DNA from: Thermomicrobium roseum DSM 5159
GTDB taxonomy: Bacteria > Chloroflexota > Chloroflexia > Thermomicrobiales > Thermomicrobiaceae
Direction: 5' to 3'
DNA length: 64,000 bases
Assembly: GCF_000021685.1 (NCBI RefSeq)
Contig: NC_011959.1
Location: forward strand, 1,797,705 to 1,861,704
Shown here piece by piece: positions 35,063 to 44,322 of this stretch (the first letter of the stretch is position 1; each line of letters starts with the position of its first letter). The notes beneath the pieces were generated by a model. That model did no database searches and had not been told where the DNA came from. It worked only from the letters and a program-made list of their open reading frames with translations. A program made the translations under genes and the position numbers.

Positions 35063-35926
35063 ATGATATGCTGGAGCGCTGCAGAAAGCGAGCGCGTGAT
35101 GGAGCGTCTCGAGCACAGCAAACGGCGGACGATCGTCGAGTGGGCCTCGTTATTGCCGCCGCTCGCTGTCCTGGCGGCAGTCGCATTGCTGTGGTCCGTT
35201 GCGCCGAGCCAGCTCGAACTGGCGACCCGTGCGGCCTTGCACGGGTTGTGTGCCCAACGGCCGAGCCATTCCTTCTGGTTCGGCCCGTACCGGTTGCCCT
35301 TTGATGCTCGGATGACCGGTATCTACGCAGGTGCTGCAGCGACGGTCGCCTGGCTCGCCCGGCGAGCGGCTCGCCGGTCAGCCGCACCCCCGTCTCCGCT
35401 CGCGATCGGGTTTCTCGCCACCGGGGTCGTGATGCTTGCAGTCGATGGCCTGAACTCGCTGGCGCTCGACCTCGGCCTGCGGTCGCTCTATTCGCCGCAC
35501 AACCTGCTGCGCTATGCCACCGGTGCCTGGACCGGCGTCGCGCTCGGCAGCATGCTCTGGTGGGTCTTCCAGTCGACGACTTGGCGCTCCGATCTCTGCG
35601 ACTCGGGCACCGTGTTCGAGTTGAAGCGCGATGGTATCCCGCTCGCCGCAGCGCTGGCCTTTTTCGGCTGGTTTGCCTGGCGGGGGCCGGTCTTCTGGTT
35701 TCCGTTGGTGGCGGTGGGGCTAGTCCTGGCGGCGCTCCTCACGTTGGCACTGCTCGCCTGGCCGGTGGTCCTGGCTCTGATCGGCCGGATCGAATGCGCA
35801 ACGACCTGGCAAGAGCTTCGCCGTCCTGCCCTTGCCGCACTGACGATCGCGCTCGCGTTCATGGTGGTGACGAGTGTCGCCCGCTATGGACTCGAGCGGA
35901 TGCTCGGTCTCTCCTCGCTGACTTGA
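35063..35926 (+). CDS. DUF2085 membrane protein
   Basis: A 287-residue membrane protein. The block LCAQRPSHSFWFGPYRLPFDARMTGIYAG (region about 60-88) is the DUF2085 signature, with conserved Cys and Arg in the first outside loop. About six helices follow. Function is unknown. Start: ATG at 35063 has GGGGAG at 8 bp; ATG at 35099 also fits and lacks a site. The C-terminal 120 residues extend beyond the DUF2085 core. It is 16 bp upstream of the GH15 gene and likely co-transcribed. Confidence 0.8.
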   Translation: MICWSAAESERVMERLEHSKRRTIVEWASLLPPLAVLAAVALLWSVAPSQLELATRAALHGLCAQRPSHSFWFGPYRLPFDARMTGIYAGAAATVAWLARRAARRSAAPPSPLAIGFLATGVVMLAVDGLNSLALDLGLRSLYSPHNLLRYATGAWTGVALGSMLWWVFQSTTWRSDLCDSGTVFELKRDGIPLAAALAFFGWFAWRGPVFWFPLVAVGLVLAALLTLALLAWPVVLALIGRIECATTWQELRRPALAALTIALAFMVVTSVARYGLERMLGLSSLT

Positions 35927-35942
35927 CGAAAAGGGTGCAGCG

Positions 35943-37940
35943 ATGCCGCGCGATCTCCCGATCGGCAACGGACGGTTGCTTCTCGCGTTCGACCGGACGT
36001 ATACCCTGCGCGATGTCTACTTCCCGCGGGTGGGGCAGGAGAACCATGCGCAGGGGCGCCTCAACCGCTTCGGCATCTGGTGCGATGGTGAATTCGCGTG
36101 GTTCTCCGACGAAGGGTGGGAGCGCGACCTCCGCTACGAAGAACGCACGCTGGTGACGGACGTTCGCTTGCACCACCCGCGGCTCGGGCTGACACTCGTC
36201 TGTCATGATGCCGTGGCCCTCGAGCACGATCTCTGGATACGACGGGTAACGGTCCGGAACGAGCGGCCGATCCCGCGGACTGTACGCCTGTTTCTCCATT
36301 TCGATGGGTACCTGTGGGGCTACGCCGATGGTGAGACGGTGTACTACGAGCCCACGGCGCGAGCACTCGTGCACTACAAGGGAAAACGCTACTTCTGGTT
36401 TTCCGGTTGGGCCGGCGATCGACCCGGTTACCACTGCTTCGCCTGTGGGAACAAGGCGTTCCGTGGGCATGAGGGGACCTGGCGCGATGCCGAGGACGGG
36501 GTGTTGAGCGGGAATCCGATCGCGCAGGGGTCGGTCGACTCGATCGGGGGACTGGAACTCGTGCTTCCGGCTGGGGGTGAGGGGAAAGCTACGTTCTGGA
36601 TGGCAGCCGGGCTCCGCTTCGCCGATGTCTACCGGCTGCACCAGACAGTGCTCCAGCTGGGCCCAGAAGCGTTGCTGACCCGCGTCCGGCGCTATTGGCA
36701 GAGCTGGATCGAGCCCGATCCTCCGGGTTTGGTCTCTCTCTCGCCGACGCTGCAGCGCCTCTACCGGCAAAGCTTGTTGATCCTGCGGACGCAGATCGAC
36801 GAGGGTGGAGCGATCCTCGCGGCGAATGACTCCGATATTCTGCAATTCGGTCGCGATACGTACAGTTACGTCTGGCCGCGCGATGGCGCGCTCATCGCCA
36901 GCGCGTTGTTGGATGCCGGCTATCCGGAACTGGCGCGGCGCTTCTTCACTTTCATCGGTGACCTGGTCACCCACTACGGATTTTTCTTGCACAAGTACAA
37001 CCCGGACGGCTCCGCTGGGTCGAGCTGGCATCCCTGGGCAGGTCCGACGGGTGACCTCCAGTTCCCGATCCAGGAGGACAGTACTGCTCTCGTACTGATG
37101 ACCCTCTGGGATTACTATCGCAAGACCCGCGACCTGGAACTTCTCCGCGGCTTGTACAGCTCGGTGGTCGTCCCGTGCGGGCGTTTCCTGGCTTCCTATC
37201 GTGATCCGGTCACCGGATTGCCCGCGCCCTCGTACGACCTCTGGGAAGAGCGACGCGGTATCCACACGTTCACCGTGGCGGCTGTCGTGGCCGGGTTGCG
37301 TGCTGCGGCACGCTTGGCGCGAATCTTCGGTGACGACCAGTTCGCGGAGGGGTGGGATCGTGCTGCCGATGGTATCCGCGCTGCGGCGAGCCGCTACCTC
37401 TTCCGAACGGAACTCGGGCGCTTCGCCCGCATGCTCACGGTCGATGCGCAGGGGAACGTCGAACCTGACCCGACGATCGATGCCAGCCTGGCGGGGCTGT
37501 TCCTGTTCGGGTTGTTCCCGGCGCGCGATCCACGCGTCGTCGCCACGATGCAGGCAGTCGAGGAACGACTGTGGGTGAAGACTCCGGTCGGAGGCATCGC
37601 CCGCTACGAGGACGACTACTATTACCAGATGAGTCGCGATATCGAGCGCATTCCTGGCAATCCCTGGTTCATCTGCACGCTGTGGCTCGCAGATTGGCAC
37701 ATCGCGCGGGCGACTTCTCCCGCGGAACTCGCTCGTGCCCAGGAGTTGCTCGAATGGGTCGCAGCCCACGCGCTACCGAGTGGCGTGCTGGCCGAGCAGG
37801 TGCATCCGGAGACGGGCGAGCCGCTCTCCGTCAGCCCCTTGAGCTGGAGTCATGGAACCTTCATCGCGACCGTGCTGCGCTATCTCGAACGCGAAGGCCA
37901 GCTCGCGGCGGCGGGCTGGCCTTCTTTCCTCGCTCCCTGA
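35943..37940 (+). CDS. Glycoside hydrolase family 15 (glucoamylase/trehalase-like)
   Basis: A 665-residue GH15 enzyme: an N-terminal beta-sandwich (about 1-250) and a C-terminal (alpha/alpha)6 barrel. YVWPRDGALIASALLDAGY near 309, YDLWEER near 422 (general acid Glu) and the late LAEQVHPETGEPLSVSPLSWSHGTF near 615 (general base Glu) are intact. Such enzymes split alpha-glucosides such as maltodextrins or trehalose. No signal peptide is seen, so it probably acts on internal storage glucan or trehalose. AAGGG lies before the ATG. It converges with the aldehyde dehydrogenase (14 bp between stops). Confidence 0.92.
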   Translation: MPRDLPIGNGRLLLAFDRTYTLRDVYFPRVGQENHAQGRLNRFGIWCDGEFAWFSDEGWERDLRYEERTLVTDVRLHHPRLGLTLVCHDAVALEHDLWIRRVTVRNERPIPRTVRLFLHFDGYLWGYADGETVYYEPTARALVHYKGKRYFWFSGWAGDRPGYHCFACGNKAFRGHEGTWRDAEDGVLSGNPIAQGSVDSIGGLELVLPAGGEGKATFWMAAGLRFADVYRLHQTVLQLGPEALLTRVRRYWQSWIEPDPPGLVSLSPTLQRLYRQSLLILRTQIDEGGAILAANDSDILQFGRDTYSYVWPRDGALIASALLDAGYPELARRFFTFIGDLVTHYGFFLHKYNPDGSAGSSWHPWAGPTGDLQFPIQEDSTALVLMTLWDYYRKTRDLELLRGLYSSVVVPCGRFLASYRDPVTGLPAPSYDLWEERRGIHTFTVAAVVAGLRAAARLARIFGDDQFAEGWDRAADGIRAAASRYLFRTELGRFARMLTVDAQGNVEPDPTIDASLAGLFLFGLFPARDPRVVATMQAVEERLWVKTPVGGIARYEDDYYYQMSRDIERIPGNPWFICTLWLADWHIARATSPAELARAQELLEWVAAHALPSGVLAEQVHPETGEPLSVSPLSWSHGTFIATVLRYLEREGQLAAAGWPSFLAP

Positions 37941-37954
37941 TCGAAGGGCCGGTG

Positions 37955-39460
37955 TCACCGTCCAGGTGGCCAGTTTCCGTACCAGTCGAAGCGTTGTTCG
38001 CTCAACCCCACGACGACATTCTTGACCTGCGTGTAGAGGTCGAGCGCGTGCCGCGACAGTTCCCGCCCGATACCGCTCTGCTTGAAGCCGCCGAAGGGGG
38101 CCTCCGGTGGATTGACGACGGGATAGTTGATGCTGATGTTGCCGGCCTTGATCCGCGCCGCCAAGCGATGTGCCCGCTTGATGTCGTTCGTCCAGATCGT
38201 GGCAGCGAGCCCGTAGATCGTCGCATTGGCGATCTCGACCGCCTCGTCCTCGGTGCGGAACGGAATGACGGCGAGCACCGGACCGAAGACTTCCTCGCGG
38301 GCGATCGTCATCTGGGGCTGCACCTCGTCGAAAATCGTCGGCTCGACGAAGTTCCCGCGCTGGAGCACCGGGTCGTCCGGCCGCTTCCCACCCAAGCGGA
38401 GCGCAGCCCCTTCCGCCTTGGCGCGCTCGACATAGCTCAGGACGCGCTCGCACTGTCGGCGCGAGACCAACGGACCGAGCTGGGTGCGCTCATCCAACGG
38501 GTCACCGATCCGCAGAGCGGATGCCTTGCGCAGAAAGAGATCCATGAACTGATCATGGATCGACTCGTGCAGCAGGAGACGCGTACGTGCCGTGCAGCGC
38601 TGACCCGCATTGGTGAAGATAGCGAACAGCGAGCCGTTGACCGCCTCTTCGAGGTCGGCGTCCGGGAAGACGATGTTCGGCGACTTGCCACCGAGTTCGA
38701 GGGAAACCTTCTTGATCGTCCCCGCACTCAGGCGCAAGATCTCGCGACCGGTCTCCGTCTCGCCGGTGAAGGCGATCTTGTCGACCAGCGGGTGCTCGCA
38801 GATCGCGGCACCGACCTCGCTGCCCGGCCCCGTCACGACGTTGACAACGCCTTCAGGGATACCGGCTTCGAGGCAGATCTGCCCCAGGATGAGCGCGGTG
38901 ATCGGGGTATAGCTGGCAGGCTTGAGAACGACCGTATTTCCGGCCGCGAGTGCCGGTGCCAGTTTCCATGCGGCCATGAGGATGGGGAAGTTCCAGGGAA
39001 TGATCTGTCCGCACACCCCGTACGGTTCGCGAACCGTGTAGTCGAGGAGCGGTCCGTTCATCGGGATCGTCTCGCCCCAGATCTGACCTGTCAGGTTGGC
39101 GTAATAGTCGAAGCAGTTGGCGGCAGACAAGATGTCCATCCGCGACTCGACGATGATCTTCCCGCAGTTCAGCGTCTCCAGACGCGCGAGTTCGTCGACG
39201 CGCTCACGGAGGATCTCGGCGACACGGCGCAAGCGGCGGGCCCGCTCGTTGGGCGTCATACGCCCCCAAGGGCCTTCGTCGAAGGCACGACGGGCTGCGC
39301 GGACCGCACGGTCGACATCCTCCCGACTCGCCCTGGCGACGTAGCCGATGACCTCGTTCGTCGCCGGATTGTAGGTCGGGAACGTCTCACCGCTCGCGGC
39401 GGGGACGAACTGGCCGTCGATGAGCAGACCGTAGGTGCGAATTCCGGTTTCGGTCGTCAT
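37955..39460 (-). CDS. NAD(P)-dependent aldehyde dehydrogenase
   Basis: A 501-residue ALDH superfamily enzyme. N157 (PWNFP), the nucleotide-binding Lys in VVLKPASYTP (K180), E255 (SLELGGK) and catalytic C289 (NAGQRCTA) are all present. The usual FTGS reads FTGE (231-234), a change near the cofactor diphosphate. Best resemblance is to betaine/phenylacetaldehyde-type dehydrogenases; substrate not set. GGGGAGG precedes the ATG at 39460. A weak promoter, ATGACC-N17-TACGAT, lies upstream. It lies 87 bp after the YciI gene. Confidence 0.92.
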   Translation of the reverse strand: MTTETGIRTYGLLIDGQFVPAASGETFPTYNPATNEVIGYVARASREDVDRAVRAARRAFDEGPWGRMTPNERARRLRRVAEILRERVDELARLETLNCGKIIVESRMDILSAANCFDYYANLTGQIWGETIPMNGPLLDYTVREPYGVCGQIIPWNFPILMAAWKLAPALAAGNTVVLKPASYTPITALILGQICLEAGIPEGVVNVVTGPGSEVGAAICEHPLVDKIAFTGETETGREILRLSAGTIKKVSLELGGKSPNIVFPDADLEEAVNGSLFAIFTNAGQRCTARTRLLLHESIHDQFMDLFLRKASALRIGDPLDERTQLGPLVSRRQCERVLSYVERAKAEGAALRLGGKRPDDPVLQRGNFVEPTIFDEVQPQMTIAREEVFGPVLAVIPFRTEDEAVEIANATIYGLAATIWTNDIKRAHRLAARIKAGNISINYPVVNPPEAPFGGFKQSGIGRELSRHALDLYTQVKNVVVGLSEQRFDWYGNWPPGR

Positions 39461-39547
39461 TCTTCGCCTCCCCGGGCAGGAACCGAGTGAACGCATGCCG
39501 CTGCTGCCCTTGCGGCAGCACGATCGTAGCACGGCCAGCGTGTTCGG

Positions 39548-39823
39548 TCATGAGGCTGGCGGTGTGAAGACGATATTCCACGGTTTGAGCTGGATATCCT
39601 GAAAGACGCCGGCAGCGAAGAAGGGGTCTCCCTCGATGAGCTGGCGGGCTTCCTCCTCGCTCTCGGCTTGATAGATGATGAGCGCGCCGCTGTCATCGAC
39701 GAACGGCCCCGAGGCCCACAGTTTGCCTCGCTCGCGTAGTGCGCTGAGGTACTGGCGGTGAACCGGACGCACTTCCTTGATCTTGTCCGGGTTCCCGTAG
39801 CGGATCACTGCCGCCCAGAGCAT
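39548..39823 (-). CDS. YciI-like protein
   Basis: A 91-residue protein of the YciI/YCII-related fold (dimeric ferredoxin-like). Typical features are the central RGKLWASGPFVDDSGALIIYQAES region with a conserved GP and D, and the following (E)A(R)xLIEGDPFFAAGVF motif. The family is related to muconolactone isomerase-like and chlorite-dismutase-like folds; its reaction is mostly unknown. It is 15 bp after phoU, so it is probably expressed with the pst genes. Confidence 0.85.
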   Translation of the reverse strand: MLWAAVIRYGNPDKIKEVRPVHRQYLSALRERGKLWASGPFVDDSGALIIYQAESEEEARQLIEGDPFFAAGVFQDIQLKPWNIVFTPPAS

Positions 39824-39838
39824 TCCTCGCTCCTCTCG

Positions 39839-40555
39839 TCACTCCACGTCGTGCTCGGCCTCCCGTTCTCCAGGATAATCCGGTTCGCCCGGGCTGACGA
39901 GCGCGCGGGGGTCGCCGGTGATGACGAAGGCGATGCGCTCGCAGATATTGGTCACGCGATCAGCGATCCGCTCGAGATTGTGTGCTGCCCAAAGCAACAG
40001 AGTGGCCCGCTCGATCGTGCGGGGGTCGCTCATCATGTAGGTCAAGAGTTCTCGGTAGACTTGATCGTAAAGTCCATCGACCTCGTCGTCCCGGCGCCAG
40101 ATGGTGCGGCAGCGCTCGAGATCCATTTCGATGAACGCATCGAGCGCTTGGCGCAGCATGTCGATCGCGATCTCGGCCATCCGTGGGATATCGATCAAGG
40201 GCTTGAGGGGTGGCCAGGCACTCAGTCGGATAGCGATCTTGGCCAGCCCTTCTGCGTAGTCACCGATGCGCTCCAGTTCCCCGATGATGAAGAGGGTCGC
40301 GGCGATGATCCGGAGATCGGAAGCCATCGGTTGCTGGGTCGCGATGAGCAGCAATGCACGCTCCTCCAGCGCGTAGCTCCGTTCGTCGATCGCGCGGTCG
40401 TGCTCGATCACTTCCTGCGCCAACTTCGTGTCATAGCGCTTGAGCGCCTCGACCGCGCGTTCGACTGCCTTTTCCACCATGCTACCCAGATTCAAGAGGT
40501 CCTGGCGGAGCAACTGGAGGTCACGCTCGAATTCCAGGCGAGCACGCGTTGCCAT
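39839..40555 (-). CDS. phoU: Phosphate-signalling regulator PhoU
   Basis: A 238-residue all-helical protein with two PhoU repeats (about 10-115 and 118-225), each with an E/D-x3-D metal-cluster motif (IDERSYALEERALLL; LERCRTIWRRDDEVDGLY region). In other bacteria PhoU damps PstSCAB transport and holds PhoR inactive when phosphate is ample. It follows pstB by 108 bp, within which CGCCGC-ACT-GCGGCG at 40644-40658 can fold into a small hairpin directly after the pstB stop. AAGGGA precedes the ATG. Confidence 0.95.
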   Translation of the reverse strand: MATRARLEFERDLQLLRQDLLNLGSMVEKAVERAVEALKRYDTKLAQEVIEHDRAIDERSYALEERALLLIATQQPMASDLRIIAATLFIIGELERIGDYAEGLAKIAIRLSAWPPLKPLIDIPRMAEIAIDMLRQALDAFIEMDLERCRTIWRRDDEVDGLYDQVYRELLTYMMSDPRTIERATLLLWAAHNLERIADRVTNICERIAFVITGDPRALVSPGEPDYPGEREAEHDVE

Positions 40556-40663
40556 GTCGTTTTCCCTTTCCTCGTTCGGGTTCGTACCTCTCCAGACCGG
40601 CGCGAAGCGGCGATCGTGCGGGGTACTGAGTAGTCCAAGTGTACGCCGCAGTGCGGCGAGGAG

Positions 40664-41518
40664 CTAGCCGATCTTGCCAGTGATATAGTCTTCGGTTTCC
40701 TTGCGTTTCGGGTTGGTGAAGATCCGCTGCGCGGTATCGAACTCGATCAGCTTGCCGGTCCGTTCCTCGCCGGCGAGCAGGAAGGCGACATAATCAGCAA
40801 TGCGGGCTGCTTGCTGCATGTTGTGGGTGACGATGACGATGGTATAGCGCTGCTTGAGTTCCCAGATAAGCTCTTCGATCCGGTAGGTCGCGATCGGGTC
40901 GAGCGCACTCGTCGGTTCGTCCATCAGGAGAACCAGTGGTTCCACCGCGAGTGCCCGGGCGATGCAGAGCCGTTGTTGCTGGCCACCGGAGAGCGAGGCC
41001 CCTGAGTCCTTCAGCTTGTCCTTGACCTCGTCCCAGAGTGCAGCCGCTCGGAGACTGCGTTCGACGATCTCATCCGCTTCCGTGCGGGAGAGCCGTTGCC
41101 GGTGCAAGCGCACTCCCGCGAGGACGTTGTCGTAGATCGAGAGCGTCGGGAACGGGTTCGGCTTTTGGAAGACCATACCCACGAGTTGGCGGACGCGAGC
41201 GGGGTCGATTCCTGGACCGTAAATATCGACCCCTTCCAGGCGAACACTTCCCGTCACCCGCGCGCCTGGCGTCAGCTCATGGAGTCGGTTCAAGCAGCGG
41301 ATCAACGTCGACTTGCCACACCCGGAAGGGCCGATGACTGCCGTCACGGCACCAGGATGGATCGGCAACGTGATATCGGCGAGCGCTTGGAAGCGGCCGT
41401 AGTAGGCGGAGAGTCGCTCGATTTCCATACCGGCAGCCGCCGTGAGCGCCCGGTCGCGCGACGCTGTTTCGGCGCGGGCAGCTTGTGCGGCGGTGAGTGC
41501 GGCGATCGGCTCGGACAT
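40664..41518 (-). CDS. pstB: Phosphate ABC transporter ATPase PstB, second copy
   Basis: A 284-residue ABC ATPase. Walker A GPSGCGKST is at 63-71, the signature LSGGQQQRLCIARAL and Walker B VLLMDEPTSALDP follow, then the H-loop IVTHNMQQA. PstB-specific words are NRLHELTPGARVTG, FQKPNPFP and AALWDEVKDKL. It has a 30-residue Ala-rich N-terminal extension; a start at M31 is possible, but GGAGGG at 9 bp supports 41518. It differs clearly from the neighbouring pstB (DEPTS instead of DEPCS; TLSIYDNVLAGVRL instead of KSIFENVAFGLRV), so it is an old paralogue. Confidence 0.95.
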   Translation of the reverse strand: MSEPIAALTAAQAARAETASRDRALTAAAGMEIERLSAYYGRFQALADITLPIHPGAVTAVIGPSGCGKSTLIRCLNRLHELTPGARVTGSVRLEGVDIYGPGIDPARVRQLVGMVFQKPNPFPTLSIYDNVLAGVRLHRQRLSRTEADEIVERSLRAAALWDEVKDKLKDSGASLSGGQQQRLCIARALAVEPLVLLMDEPTSALDPIATYRIEELIWELKQRYTIVIVTHNMQQAARIADYVAFLLAGEERTGKLIEFDTAQRIFTNPKRKETEDYITGKIG

Positions 41519-41538
41519 CGTCGGATCCCTCCGAACTA

Positions 41539-42351
41539 CTAGCCGATGCGGCCAGTGATATAGTCCTCGGTCCGTCGGTCGCGTGGCCGCAGGAAGATTT
41601 CGCGGGTCGGCGCGTATTCGATCAATTCTCCGGTGCGATCTTCTCCCGCCAGGAGGAAGGCCGTGTAGTGGGACACGCGGGAAGCTTGCTGCATATTGTG
41701 CGTGACGATCACGATGGTGTAGGTATGGGCGAGTTCGATCATCAGATCCTCGATCCGCATGGTCGTAACCGGATCGAGTGCCGAACAGGGCTCGTCCATG
41801 AGCAGGATATCGGGCTCGAGCGCGATCGCGCGCGCGATGCAGAGCCGTTGTTGCTGTCCCCCAGAGAGCGCGAGCGCGTTCTGCTGGAGCTTGTCCTTGA
41901 CCTCGTCCCAAAGCGCGGCCTTGCGCAGGGCTTCTTCGACGCGTGCCGCGATGTCCCCACGGTACCCGTTGACGCGGAGACCGAACGCGACATTCTCGAA
42001 GATACTCTTCGGAAATGGATTCGGTTTCTGGAAGATCATGCCGATGTGGCGCCGTACCCAAACCGGGTCGGTCGTCGGGGCATAGAGGTCGATCTCGCCC
42101 CGGTAGATCGATCCCTCCACCCGGGCGTCCCGCGTGAGGTCGTGCATCCGGTTGATCGCACGCAGGAGCGTGCTCTTGCCGCATCCGGACGGGCCGATGA
42201 TGGCGGTGATCCGACGTGCCGGGATAGTGAAGCTCACATCCCGGATCGCCTGGTGCTTGCCGTACCAGACGTTGAGTCGCTCGATGCGCAGAGCAGCCGG
42301 TTCCGCTGGCTGAACGATATACCGTGCTGGGGTCGGGCTGGTGATCGTCAT
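41539..42351 (-). CDS. pstB: Phosphate ABC transporter ATPase PstB, first copy
   Basis: A 270-residue ABC ATPase with Walker A at 53-61, LSGGQQQRLCIARAI and the PstB-typical DEPCSALDP. It energises PstSCA phosphate import from the cytoplasmic face. GAGGGGAG lies 9 bp before the ATG. It is 13 bp after pstA and 20 bp before the other pstB; all share one strand. Both copies keep every catalytic residue, so they could form hetero- or homodimers or serve under different phosphate levels. Confidence 0.95.
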   Translation of the reverse strand: MTITSPTPARYIVQPAEPAALRIERLNVWYGKHQAIRDVSFTIPARRITAIIGPSGCGKSTLLRAINRMHDLTRDARVEGSIYRGEIDLYAPTTDPVWVRRHIGMIFQKPNPFPKSIFENVAFGLRVNGYRGDIAARVEEALRKAALWDEVKDKLQQNALALSGGQQQRLCIARAIALEPDILLMDEPCSALDPVTTMRIEDLMIELAHTYTIVIVTHNMQQASRVSHYTAFLLAGEDRTGELIEYAPTREIFLRPRDRRTEDYITGRIG

Positions 42352-42364
42352 GGGCGGACTCCCC

Positions 42365-43261
42365 TCAGAAGCGGATGCGGCGCTGCAGCCGAGCGCGGAG
42401 GAAGATCGCCAGGCCGTTGAAGAGCAAGAGCACAGCCAGCAACACGATGATTCCCGCAGCAGCGCGCTCGTGGAAGGCCGGTTGCGGACGCGAGATCCAG
42501 TTGAAGATCTGGATGGGCAGGACGGTGAACGGATCGAACAGGCTCTTGGGCGTAAAGGCGACGTAGGTCAGCGCGCCGATGGTGATGAGCGGGGCAGTTT
42601 CGCCGATCGCCCGCGCAAGTGCGAGAATCGTGCCGGTCAGGATGCCAGGCAAGGCTGCGGGAAGGACGAAGAGCCGGACTGTCTGCCAGTGCGAGGCGCC
42701 GAGCGCGAGTCCGGCCTCGCGGATCGATGGCGGAACCGCCCGCAACGCTTCGCGCGAGGCGATGATGATGATCGGGAGCACCAGGAGGCTGAGTGTCAAG
42801 GCTCCTGCGAGGAGACTGCGGCCGAGCATGAAGGTGCGGACGAAGACACCGAGACCGAGCAACCCGTAGACGATCGACGGGACGGCTGCCAAGTTGGACA
42901 AGTTGATCTCGATCGTCGCAGTGAGCCGGTTTTGCGGTGCGAATTCCTCGAGATAGATCGCAGCAGCGACGCCGAGTGGAAAGGCGATCAGGGCCACCAG
43001 AATCAAAATATAGAAGCTTCCGACTAGCGCGGAGCGGATGCCGGCTTGCTCGGGGCGCCGCGAGGGATAGCTCGTCAAGAAGTCCCAGGAAAGTGCCCGC
43101 CAGCCGTCGTGGATGACATCGGCGATGAGGACCCCGAGCGTGACGAGCCCGATGGCGATCGCGACCGCGCTGAGGAGGCCGAAGAGCATCCCGAGTCGCT
43201 TGCGCAAAGGTAGGCGAGGATCGAACTCTCGCTCGGTCATGGAAAGCCGCTCGGCACTCAC
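42365..43261 (-). CDS. pstA: Phosphate ABC transporter permease PstA
   Basis: A 298-residue inner-membrane permease with six helices and the coupling motif EALRAVPPSIREAGLALGASHWQTV (region) containing EAGLALGA near residue 180. The start is GTG at 43261: GGGAGG lies 7-8 bp before it and the GTG overlaps the TGA of pstC (GTGA). An ATG 7 codons later has no site. The pstC-pstA overlap implies coupled synthesis of the two permeases. Confidence 0.94.
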   Translation of the reverse strand: MSAERLSMTEREFDPRLPLRKRLGMLFGLLSAVAIAIGLVTLGVLIADVIHDGWRALSWDFLTSYPSRRPEQAGIRSALVGSFYILILVALIAFPLGVAAAIYLEEFAPQNRLTATIEINLSNLAAVPSIVYGLLGLGVFVRTFMLGRSLLAGALTLSLLVLPIIIIASREALRAVPPSIREAGLALGASHWQTVRLFVLPAALPGILTGTILALARAIGETAPLITIGALTYVAFTPKSLFDPFTVLPIQIFNWISRPQPAFHERAAAGIIVLLAVLLLFNGLAIFLRARLQRRIRF

Positions 43262-44232
43262 TCGTAGACCTCCCGGAAGCGCTTGAGGAAGCGGTAGCTC
43301 AAGAGATTCAGTGCCATCGTGATCACGAACAGTGTGGTGCCGACCGCGAAGATCGTCTGGTACTCGAGCGTGCCATGCGGAGTATCGCCGAGGCTCACCT
43401 GGACGATGTAGGCAGTCATCGTCTCCATCGCGACCAGCGGGTTGAGGGTGAGGCGCGGGACCTGGCCCATCGCGATGGCCACGATCATGGTCTCGCCGAC
43501 TGCCCGCGAGACCGCCAGAATGAAGGCAGCGACGATACCCGAGAGCGACGACGGTACCACGACGCGCCAGACGACCTCGAGTTTGGTGGCACCCAGCGCA
43601 TAGGCACCCTCGCGGAGACTCTGCGGGACTGCCCGCATGGCGTCCTCGGAGAGGGAAGCAACCAGCGGGACGATCATGATTCCCATCACCAGGCCGGCCG
43701 AAAGCGCGTTGAACACCTCGAGCTGCGGGATGAAACGCTGGAGCAACGGTGTGACGAAGAGCAGGGCGAAGTAGCCATACACGACCGTCGGGACACCGGC
43801 GAGGATCTCCAGAACCGGCTTGACGACGCGGGCGACACGGTCCGGAGCGTATTCCGCGAGCCCGATCGCCGAGAGGAGCCCGATCGGTAGGGCGATGAGC
43901 ATCGCGATGACCGAGACCAGAATGGTCGCCGTGAGCAGTGGCCAGATGCCGAAATGCTTCTCGGTAAAGAGGGGAGTCCATTGCGTGTCGGTCAAAAAGT
44001 CGACGATGGAAACGCGCTGGAAAAAGCGGACGGTCTCGATCCCGAGCGTGTAGATGATGCCGATCGTCGTCGCGATCGAGATCAGTGCAGCCAGGAACAG
44101 GAAGGTCAGGATCGTTCGTTCGCGGACGCGACGAATCCGGTCGATTCGTTGCGTGCCGGTGAGGACACGCTCGACCCACTCTCGGCGGTCGATCGATGTG
44201 GCGAGTTGAGCAGGAGTTGACTCGCTCGTCAC
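43258..44232 (-). CDS. pstC: Phosphate ABC transporter permease PstC
   Basis: A 324-residue permease with about six helices after a 40-residue cytoplasmic N-terminus. The ABC-coupling loop SLREGAYALGATKLEVVWRVV (region, about 205-225) is clear. PstC pairs with PstA to form the phosphate channel. The start is GTG at 44232 with GAGGGA about 6 bp upstream. The stop overlaps the pstA start. A 90-bp gap with a 14-bp stem hairpin separates it from pstS. Confidence 0.95.
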   Translation of the reverse strand: MTSESTPAQLATSIDRREWVERVLTGTQRIDRIRRVRERTILTFLFLAALISIATTIGIIYTLGIETVRFFQRVSIVDFLTDTQWTPLFTEKHFGIWPLLTATILVSVIAMLIALPIGLLSAIGLAEYAPDRVARVVKPVLEILAGVPTVVYGYFALLFVTPLLQRFIPQLEVFNALSAGLVMGIMIVPLVASLSEDAMRAVPQSLREGAYALGATKLEVVWRVVVPSSLSGIVAAFILAVSRAVGETMIVAIAMGQVPRLTLNPLVAMETMTAYIVQVSLGDTPHGTLEYQTIFAVGTTLFVITMALNLLSYRFLKRFREVYE

Positions 44233-44259
44233 GTCCGTCCCTCGCTCGGCAACGACCGG

Positions 44260-44291
44260 CCGCGAGCAGGAGGACTTCCTCCTGCTCGCGG
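44260..44291 (-). other. Perfect 14-bp hairpin between pstS and pstC
   Basis: CCGCGAGCAGGAGG / CCTCCTGCTCGCGG (44260-44273 with 44278-44291), 4-base loop ACTT. No U-run follows on the minus strand, so it is not a classical terminator. It is placed where a hairpin could protect the pstS 3' end or lower read-through to pstCAB, giving excess binding protein. Confidence 0.65.
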
Positions 44292-44322
44292 ATTGTACCC
44301 GGTCTTCTCGACCTCCGGGAAG

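Noticed and set aside
33694..35304. 536-codon plus-strand frame over the amidase gene.
   Set aside because: Antisense to an amidase with intact zinc motifs; no domain of its own apart from the start of the true DUF2085 gene region.
39480..39530. TGCTGCC-CTTGC-GGCAGCA stem between the YciI and aldehyde dehydrogenase genes.
   Set aside because: Seven-base stem with no U-run; may be chance at this GC content.
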